Shown here one piece after another: positions 6,608 to 10,953 of a stretch of DNA of 10,953 nucleotides. Both the position numbers and the translations under genes were made by a program. Under the pieces are notes generated by a model. That model searched no databases. It was not told the DNA's origin and saw nothing but the letters and a program-made list of their open reading frames with translations. Numbering within the stretch: the stretch's first letter is position 1; every line of letters begins with the position of its first letter. This DNA comes from Sulfurimonas sp. (GTDB lineage Bacteria > Campylobacterota > Campylobacteria > Campylobacterales > Sulfurimonadaceae), in assembly GCA_027056465.1 (NCBI GenBank), contig JALUKS010000091.1:1-10953 (forward strand). Direction: 5' to 3'.

Positions 6608-6761
6608 TAGTTTGATGTTTTTTGCAGGGTGTTCCATTAAAGAAGTAATGTACGACACATTACAAAGTAATTTCTCTCAAAAATGTGAACAGATGGGTGA
6701 TCAAGAGAATTGTAAAAAAAGTTATTATGAATATAAAGAGTATTATGAGAATAGTAAATGA
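6588..6761 (+). CDS. Small lipoprotein, function unknown
   Basis: I do not recognise this protein. Starting at GTG 6588 it has 57 residues, with a compact lipoprotein signal: one Lys, the hydrophobic stretch FILISSLMFF and the lipobox FAGC, with C15 the lipidated Cys. The mature part is about 43 residues, hydrophilic, with C33 and C42 spaced CX8C and a Tyr/Glu/Lys-rich end (KKSYYEYKEYYEN). The frame extends upstream to GTG 6537, with ATG codons at 6555 and 6561, but GTG 6588 gives the cleanest signal peptide and has AAAGAG at 6575-6580, seven bases away. It overlaps the panB end by 20 bp in another frame, and its TGA overlaps the ruvB ATG (ATGA), so it is co-translated in the operon. Residue S16 after the Cys would suggest sorting to the outer membrane by E. 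coli rules. Confidence 0.7.
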   Translation: MKFILISSLMFFAGCSIKEVMYDTLQSNFSQKCEQMGDQENCKKSYYEYKEYYENSK

Positions 6762-7777
6762 TGGATGATAGATTAGTAGAGATAGAGACTTTTAACATGG
6801 AAGAGGAGAGCAGTGAAGTTACTCTTCGACCTGATGCTTGGAGTGAATATATAGGGCAAGAGCAGATTAAAAAAAATCTTGGTGTATTTATAGAAGCGAG
6901 TAAGAAACGCGATGAAGCACTTGATCATGTCCTCTTCTATGGACCTCCTGGGCTTGGGAAAACTACACTTGCTCTTATCATTGCAAATGAGATGAATACC
7001 AACATCAAAGTCACTGCTGCACCGATGATAGAGAAGAGTGGTGATTTAGCAGCGATTTTGACAAACTTGGAGGAGGGGGATATTCTCTTTATAGATGAGA
7101 TTCATCGACTCTCTCCTGCTGTTGAAGAGATACTCTACTCCTCTATGGAAGATTATCGTATCGACATTATCATAGGGAGTGGTCCTGCTGCACAAACTGT
7201 CAAAATCGACCTACCACGTTTTACTCTTATAGGGGCAACTACGAGGGCAGGGATGCTCTCTAATCCCTTGAGAGATAGATTTGGTATGAGTTTTCGTATG
7301 CAGTTCTACACATCTGAAGAGCTCTCCAAAATCATCACGCAAGCATCAAACAAACTAGAACGCGAGATTGTTAAAGAGGCCTCTATGGAGATAGCAAAAC
7401 GGAGTCGTGGAACTCCTCGTATAGCACTACGTTTACTGCGACGTGTAAGAGATTTTGCAGAAGTAGCAGAGGATGAAAATATCAACCATAATCGGACAAA
7501 ATATGCTCTTAATGAGCTTGGTATCAACTCGCATGGATTTGATGAGATGGACTTGCGTTTACTCCATCTTTTAGTGGGTGCTAAGGGAAGGGCAATGGGT
7601 CTTAGCTCTATCGCTGCATCACTAAGTGAAGATGAGGGAACAGTAGAAGATGTACTAGAACCTTATCTTATAGCAAATGGCTATTTAGAGCGTACGGCAA
7701 AAGGTCGCCGTGCCACTCGTGCCACTTATGATATACTCAATATGGAGTATGTAAACGCCGATGGGACACTTTTTTAG
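6758..7777 (+). CDS. ruvB: Holliday junction branch migration ATPase RuvB
   Basis: A 339-residue hexameric AAA+ motor that, with RuvA, drives branch migration of Holliday junctions in recombination and repair. The ATPase core is complete: RPDAWSEYIGQ near residue 24, Walker A GPPGLGKT (62-69), Walker B with DEIH (113-116), sensor 1 GATTRAG (159-165), the arginine-finger region NPLRDRFG (169-176) and the sensor 2 block GTPRIALRLLRRVRDFA. A C-terminal winged-helix DNA-binding domain follows, ending near GRRATRATYDIL. Length is normal for RuvB. The first ATG overlaps the lipoprotein stop; a second ATG follows directly (6761), so the start could be one codon later. No Shine-Dalgarno stands out, consistent with coupling. 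ruvA and ruvC are not in the window. Confidence 0.97.
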   Translation: MMDDRLVEIETFNMEEESSEVTLRPDAWSEYIGQEQIKKNLGVFIEASKKRDEALDHVLFYGPPGLGKTTLALIIANEMNTNIKVTAAPMIEKSGDLAAILTNLEEGDILFIDEIHRLSPAVEEILYSSMEDYRIDIIIGSGPAAQTVKIDLPRFTLIGATTRAGMLSNPLRDRFGMSFRMQFYTSEELSKIITQASNKLEREIVKEASMEIAKRSRGTPRIALRLLRRVRDFAEVAEDENINHNRTKYALNELGINSHGFDEMDLRLLHLLVGAKGRAMGLSSIAASLSEDEGTVEDVLEPYLIANGYLERTAKGRRATRATYDILNMEYVNADGTLF

Positions 7778-8839
7778 ATGAAACCACAATACTTTATCGC
7801 AGCACTCTTTGTAACGGCACTCTACTGGATGTATCTTCTCTATGCCCCTTTTCTTCTTGTGATTACGATTGCAGCACTTTTAGCAGTCTCTACTTCTGCT
7901 ATTCAAAATAGATTAGAGAGTTATTTCAAGGGGAGACTCTTAGCATCTTTGATCTCTAGTCTGCTTCTTGCTACTCTCTTCTTTGCACCTCTGGGCTATT
8001 TTCTTACTACTCTAACGATAAAACTCAATACACTCAATAGTGATATTTTACAACTTGTTGAGAATCATATTCGAGATTTTGTAGTGAACCCTCCCTCTTA
8101 TCTCCTCTTCTTGAAACCCTATCTTGCAGATAGTATAAAAGGCTTGGATATTACAACTCTTACTTCTCAAACACTCTCTATCGCAGGAAAGGTTGGCGTT
8201 TTTAGTGCAGGATTTTTAAAGAATGCTTTTTTGATAGTGGTCTTTTACTTCTTTGTGCAGTATAATGGAAGGAGTATGATTGACTTTTTGAAGAGAGTAG
8301 TGCATATGTCTGTTACTGAGAGCAGTATGCTTATCGAGGAAGTTTCAGGGGTGATGAGTGTTGTTTTTTACTCTATCATCGCTACGGCAATGTTTGAGGG
8401 ACTCCTCTTTGGAGCAGCTATCTCTTATCTCGGTTATAACGGTTTACTCTTTGGCATTATGTATGGTTTTGCTTCTCTTGTTCCTGTTGTTGGGGGTATC
8501 TTGATGTGGTTGCCCTTTATGATTTATGAGTTTTCTCTAGGTAATGAAACAGATGCTCTCTTTATCGCTATATACTCTATCGTGGTTATCTCTATCATCG
8601 CAGATACATTTGTGAAGCCTCTTATCATCAAAGATATAAATCATCGTCTGCTTAAAGAGAATGGTGCGAAGATGAATGAGATGCTTATCTTCTTTGCAAT
8701 TATCGCTGGGCTTACGACATTTGGATTTTGGGGGATGATTTTAGGACCTGCAATTACTGCATTTTTTCTTACAATTTTGAAACTTTTTGAGGCACGCACT
8801 AAGGAGTGTGATACTATACACTCTTTGACTCAACTGTAA
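7778..8839 (+). CDS. AI-2E/PerM-family membrane protein
   Basis: A 353-residue inner-membrane protein of the AI-2E transporter family (former UPF0118, PerM/TqsA). Hydrophobic segments are at about residues 5-38 (two helices), 55-80, 148-162, 190-252 (several, with LVPVVGG at 234-240), 258-276 and 300-338 (with GFWGMILGP at 316-324, the family's C-terminal motif). A polar region at about 82-145 forms the usual extracytoplasmic loop. Members have been linked to autoinducer-2 export, Na+(Li+)/H+ exchange and acid tolerance, so the substrate cannot be assigned. The ATG directly follows the ruvB TAG with no gap and no Shine-Dalgarno, so it is last in the panB-ruvB operon. I recall C. jejuni ruvB having a neighbour of this family (amaA), which would make the pairing conserved. 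Its end overlaps the convergent acyltransferase gene by 10 bp. Confidence 0.88.
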   Translation: MKPQYFIAALFVTALYWMYLLYAPFLLVITIAALLAVSTSAIQNRLESYFKGRLLASLISSLLLATLFFAPLGYFLTTLTIKLNTLNSDILQLVENHIRDFVVNPPSYLLFLKPYLADSIKGLDITTLTSQTLSIAGKVGVFSAGFLKNAFLIVVFYFFVQYNGRSMIDFLKRVVHMSVTESSMLIEEVSGVMSVVFYSIIATAMFEGLLFGAAISYLGYNGLLFGIMYGFASLVPVVGGILMWLPFMIYEFSLGNETDALFIAIYSIVVISIIADTFVKPLIIKDINHRLLKENGAKMNEMLIFFAIIAGLTTFGFWGMILGPAITAFFLTILKLFEARTKECDTIHSLTQL

Positions 8840-9711
8840 ATTTCAGGATAATCTGTTTTAAAGCGACGATGCAACCAGAACCAAAACTTTGGCTCTTTTC
8901 GTATAAGCGAAGCGAGCCAATTTGCTTGTAGCTGTGTCGCTTGTAAAATATCAGCATCAGCATCATCAGTTTTTACAACAGGTATCTCATCAAAAAGCGT
9001 GAGCGTGTAGTTCTCTTCATCATCCGTTCGAATAATCCCAGGGATGATAGCTGCATTAAATTTACGAGCAAGATAGGCTGGAGTATATGTTTGGCGAATT
9101 TTTTTACCCATAAAGTCAACAAGGATACCCTCTTTTGTAGAGATATTTGTATCTATTAAGAGCGCACTTGCTTTTTTTGCTTTGAGAAGTTTAATAAGGG
9201 GTTTAACAACATTGTTCTTCTCTAAGTTTGTATTGCCAAATTTAGCACGCCCCTCTAGTAACCACTCTTCATACTCTCTATTTTTCATCCTCTTATAGAC
9301 AGCTCCAAGAGGCTCTACAAAAGCCCCAAGTGATGCTCCAGCTAACTCCCATGAGGAGTAGTGTGCCGTTATATAGATTACTGCCCTACCCTCTGCATGG
9401 ACTCGCTCAACTACTTCTCTGTTTTGTATAGTGATTTTACTCTCTAGCTCTTCTCGTGAGATATTTCGTAGCTCCATAACATGGAGAAAGTTTAAAAGTA
9501 GGTTTTTAAAACTGTACTTTGTGATGCTCTTTATCTCCTCTTCACTCATCGTATCGCCAAATAAAAAGTGTAGATTTTGCTTGACAATCTTGCGATGTCT
9601 TTTAGAGGCATAGTAGCCAATAGAAGCTAGTAGAGTAAAAAAACCTTTTCTTACCTTATGAGGAAGTGCCATAAGAATTTTTTCTAAAATCAGTAGTAGT
9701 TTAAAGCCCAT
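8830..9711 (-). CDS. lpxL: Lipid A biosynthesis acyltransferase (LpxL/HtrB family)
   Basis: A 293-residue late acyltransferase that adds a secondary acyl chain to the Kdo-lipid A precursor at the inner membrane. It has an N-terminal hydrophobic anchor (about residues 3-35), KIVKQNLHFLFG, the catalytic HX4E motif in AHYSSWE (H117, E122), GAVYKRMKN, IDTNISTKEGILVDFMG and the terminal block PKFWFWLHRRFKT. Length is close to the usual 290-310. Which position it acylates and the chain length cannot be told, so the symbol (also used: htrB, waaM) is a family label. The ATG lies within the 11-bp overlap with waaC, and a strong Shine-Dalgarno, AAGGAG, sits seven bases upstream inside waaC. waaC-htrB is also the order at the start of the C. 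jejuni lipooligosaccharide locus, which supports both calls. The 3' end overlaps the convergent AI-2E gene. Confidence 0.93.
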   Translation of the reverse strand: MGFKLLLILEKILMALPHKVRKGFFTLLASIGYYASKRHRKIVKQNLHFLFGDTMSEEEIKSITKYSFKNLLLNFLHVMELRNISREELESKITIQNREVVERVHAEGRAVIYITAHYSSWELAGASLGAFVEPLGAVYKRMKNREYEEWLLEGRAKFGNTNLEKNNVVKPLIKLLKAKKASALLIDTNISTKEGILVDFMGKKIRQTYTPAYLARKFNAAIIPGIIRTDDEENYTLTLFDEIPVVKTDDADADILQATQLQANWLASLIRKEPKFWFWLHRRFKTDYPEIYS

Positions 9712-10705
9712 AGAGAAGCTCCTTTGCTTTTTTTATAATCTCTGTAGGTGGTATCTCTTTGATGGAGAAGTCCTTCTTATTTATCTTTAAGATATCCACT
9801 TTTGAGGGAGAGTTGAGGTAAATATTTTTAGAAGTGGGAAAAATCATACGCTCATTTGTTGGACCAAAAAGAGTGATAGAGGGGATATTTTGCGCCCATG
9901 CCATATGTGTGGGTCCAGTATCATTGCCGATAAGTAAGTCCATACTCGATATAAAGTCTGTGAGGGTGCAGAGTGTGAGTTTTGGGGCGAGTTTGGCAAA
10001 AGAGGTCTCTTTACATAGCCACTTTGCAGACTCTCTTTCAGCCTCACTTCCCCAGATGATATGGCAATCCTCTCTGATTCCTTCTATCACTTCGACTAGA
10101 AGCTCTTTAGGGTATATCTTCGATGCCCATGATGCACCTATGACAAACGCAACTTGTCTCTTGCTACTAGAGTGAGTGAAAGTTTTTGTGAGAGGAAAGA
10201 TAGCTTTTTTTGTGAGAAGCATAGAGTCGCTAATCTCAAACCCAAGAGCATCTCCAATCACAAAAGCATTGCGTTTCACGACACTACTCTCATAACTGAT
10301 AGCAGAAGTGCTACTATAAAAACAGGAGGCTATGGACTCTCGTATAGAGTTTTTATCAAAACCGTGGCGTTTTTTACCGAGAAATTTACTCACAAGAGCT
10401 GACTTTAGAAGCCCCTGCATATCTATAACGAGGTCAAAATCTCCTAATGCTTTGAGTCTGTTAATATTTGCAAGGAGCAGAGAGAGACTCTTCTCCTTTT
10501 TCAATGCTTTTAGATTAAGAGACTCTACTTGCTCTATCTCTGCTACATGAGAGAGTATGGGAGCGAACACCTCTTCCGTTATCCAAGTGATTTCTATTTC
10601 AGGGTCAAATGCTTTTATAAACTGTAAAACTACAGCACTATTGACAATATCCCCAAGTGCTGAGAGCCTTACTATCGCAATCTTTTTTATCTCTTTATTA
10701 TTCAT
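9701..10705 (-). CDS. waaC: Lipopolysaccharide heptosyltransferase I
   Basis: A 334-residue GT9-family enzyme that adds the first L-glycero-D-manno-heptose to Kdo of the inner core at the cytoplasmic face of the inner membrane. The N-terminus has KKIAIVRLSALGDIVNSAV, where D19 matches the catalytic Asp (D13) of E. coli WaaC. GASWASKIYPKE includes K196, expected to contact the donor phosphate. GNDTGPTHMAWA (260-271) and ITLFGPTNERM are the nucleotide-sugar donor motifs of GT9. Heptosyltransferase I is preferred over II or III because of the RLSALGDI motif and the adjacent lipid A acyltransferase. The ATG at 10705 is the only canonical start close to the conserved N-terminus. It has no Shine-Dalgarno and lies about seven bases from an extended -10, so the mRNA may be nearly leaderless. 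The 3' end overlaps the acyltransferase gene by 11 bp. Confidence 0.92.
   Translation of the reverse strand: MNNKEIKKIAIVRLSALGDIVNSAVVLQFIKAFDPEIEITWITEEVFAPILSHVAEIEQVESLNLKALKKEKSLSLLLANINRLKALGDFDLVIDMQGLLKSALVSKFLGKKRHGFDKNSIRESIASCFYSSTSAISYESSVVKRNAFVIGDALGFEISDSMLLTKKAIFPLTKTFTHSSSKRQVAFVIGASWASKIYPKELLVEVIEGIREDCHIIWGSEAERESAKWLCKETSFAKLAPKLTLCTLTDFISSMDLLIGNDTGPTHMAWAQNIPSITLFGPTNERMIFPTSKNIYLNSPSKVDILKINKKDFSIKEIPPTEIIKKAKELLYGL
9719..9724 (-). promoter_or_regulatory. Ribosome binding site of the lipid A acyltransferase gene
   Basis: On the minus strand AAGGAG is a full Shine-Dalgarno, seven bases before the ATG at 9711 and inside the last codons of waaC. It fixes the start and allows independent initiation despite the 11-bp gene overlap. 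Confidence 0.8.
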
Positions 10706-10712
10706 TAGTGCT

Positions 10713-10721
10713 ATTATAGCA
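10713..10721 (-). promoter_or_regulatory. Extended -10 promoter for waaC-lpxL
   Basis: On the minus strand TGCTATAAT is a consensus extended -10, with hexamer TATAAT at 10718-10713. Only seven bases separate it from the waaC ATG, so transcription would begin at about the A of the ATG or a base or two before it. A second TATAAT at 10746-10741 without the TGn extension could give a leader of about 29 nt instead. Confidence 0.6.
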
Positions 10722-10775
10722 GATAAGTAATCTCTTTATAATTATAGGACTCAATTTAGTGCTTACATTTTTGTA

Positions 10776-10794
10776 GATACTGAAAATGAGAATC
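10776..10794. promoter_or_regulatory. Possible Fur-box-like site
   Basis: GATACTGAAAATGAGAATC matches the classical 19-bp Fur box GATAATGATAATCATTATC at 14 of 19 positions. It lies between the waaC promoter and the rightward promoter at the edge. Such AT-rich matches arise easily by chance in AT-rich DNA, and campylobacterial Fur boxes differ from the E. coli one, so this is weak. Confidence 0.2.
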
Positions 10795-10902
10795 GGGTTT
10801 TTTAGGACTAACTATATACTTTATTGCCAAAATTAAAACCTGAAGTGCAATTTTTGAGAAATCAGAAAAATAAAATTGTAAATTTAGATTTGAAGAGGTT
10901 AA

Positions 10903-10953
10903 ATGCTAAAATTCTACTTCCAAAATCTAACCACAGAAAAGGTAGTAAAATTG
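10903..10953 (+). CDS. Possible start of an unidentified gene, cut by the right edge
   Basis: An open frame from ATG 10903 runs to the edge for 17 codons (MLKFYFQNLTTEKVVKL). AAGAGG at 10893-10898 is Shine-Dalgarno-like, only four bases from the ATG. I do not recognise the peptide and it is too short to assign. The overlap with a TGCTAAAAT promoter-like element argues against it. Kept as an alternative reading. Confidence 0.25.
   Translation, partial: MLKFYFQNLTTEKVVKL
10904..10912 (+). promoter_or_regulatory. Possible extended -10 promoter of a gene beyond the right edge
   Basis: TGCTAAAAT has the same form as the other extended -10 elements here. Transcription would start near 10919, and AAAAGG at 10937-10942 would serve as Shine-Dalgarno for a TTG at 10951 or a start just past the edge. 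The same bases can instead be read as the first codons of a coding frame from ATG 10903; the two readings largely exclude each other. Confidence 0.45.

Larger units (their letters stand above)
10706..10953. other. Gene-poor intergenic end of the window (248 bp)
   Basis: AT-rich DNA between the leftward waaC gene and the right edge. It holds the waaC promoter, a second TATAAT (10741-10746, minus), a Fur-box-like sequence (10776-10794), TATACT at 10815-10820 (plus, possible -10) and a TGCTAAAAT element (10904-10912, plus). I see no tRNA, no strong hairpin terminator and no repeat. A rightward gene probably begins at or just beyond the edge. Confidence 0.6.

Noticed and set aside
9834..10550. 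Overlapping plus-strand open frames opposite waaC
   Set aside because: The waaC frame has clear GT9 motifs along its length; the opposite frames are Ser/Arg-rich with no recognisable domain.
10815..10820. TATACT as a rightward -10
   Set aside because: No TGn extension, no clear gene start at the right distance, and such hexamers are frequent in this AT-rich stretch.
1..10953. CRISPR array, insertion sequence, prophage, tRNA or rRNA
   Set aside because: No regularly spaced repeats, transposase or integrase frames, terminal inverted repeats or tRNA-like cloverleaf sequences were seen.

Overview
The window looks like chromosomal DNA from a free-living, autotrophic member of the Campylobacterota (Epsilonproteobacteria), most like Sulfurimonas or a close relative. 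The evidence is AT-rich DNA, tightly packed and often overlapping genes, a bacterial two-subunit ATP-citrate lyase (aclB-aclA, the signature enzyme of the reductive TCA cycle), and core genes of campylobacterial type (panB, ruvB, waaC, lipid A acyltransferase). The genus is inferred from protein resemblance and gene content, not from a search. No mobile element, CRISPR array, tRNA or rRNA was seen; this reads as ordinary core chromosome.

Layout, left to right. (1) 1-1279, plus strand: the last 28 codons of a class I glutamine amidotransferase (probably TrpG), then an overlapping multi-pass membrane protein resembling GT39/ArnT glycosyltransferases. (2) 1280-4568, plus strand: an extended -10 promoter, aclB, aclA, and a 12-bp-stem hairpin that closes the operon. 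(3) 4592-5736, minus strand: a free-standing histidine phosphotransfer (Hpt) protein followed by trpA, which starts at a TTG overlapping the hpt stop codon. (4) 5743-5815: a 73-bp divergent promoter region. (5) 5816-8839, plus strand: panB, a small lipoprotein whose start lies inside panB, ruvB and an AI-2E/PerM-family membrane protein, all overlapping or abutting and so probably one operon. (6) 8830-10705, minus strand: waaC then an LpxL/HtrB-type lipid A acyltransferase, overlapping each other; the acyltransferase also overlaps the AI-2E gene tail to tail by 10 bp. (7) 10706-10953: a 248-bp gene-poor end with the waaC promoter, a weak Fur-box-like sequence and a rightward promoter or gene start at the edge.

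Functionally, AclBA splits citrate to acetyl-CoA and oxaloacetate for CO2 fixation. The probable TrpG and TrpA belong to tryptophan synthesis and lie about 4.5 kb apart in separate transcription units. PanB makes the pantothenate precursor needed for CoA. RuvB drives Holliday-junction branch migration. WaaC and the acyltransferase build the inner core and lipid A of the outer membrane. The points most worth checking are the Hpt-trpA translational coupling, the lipoprotein gene nested in the panB end, the possibly leaderless waaC transcript, and a recurring TGCTAnAAT promoter element. I did not find a clearly new multi-gene system.
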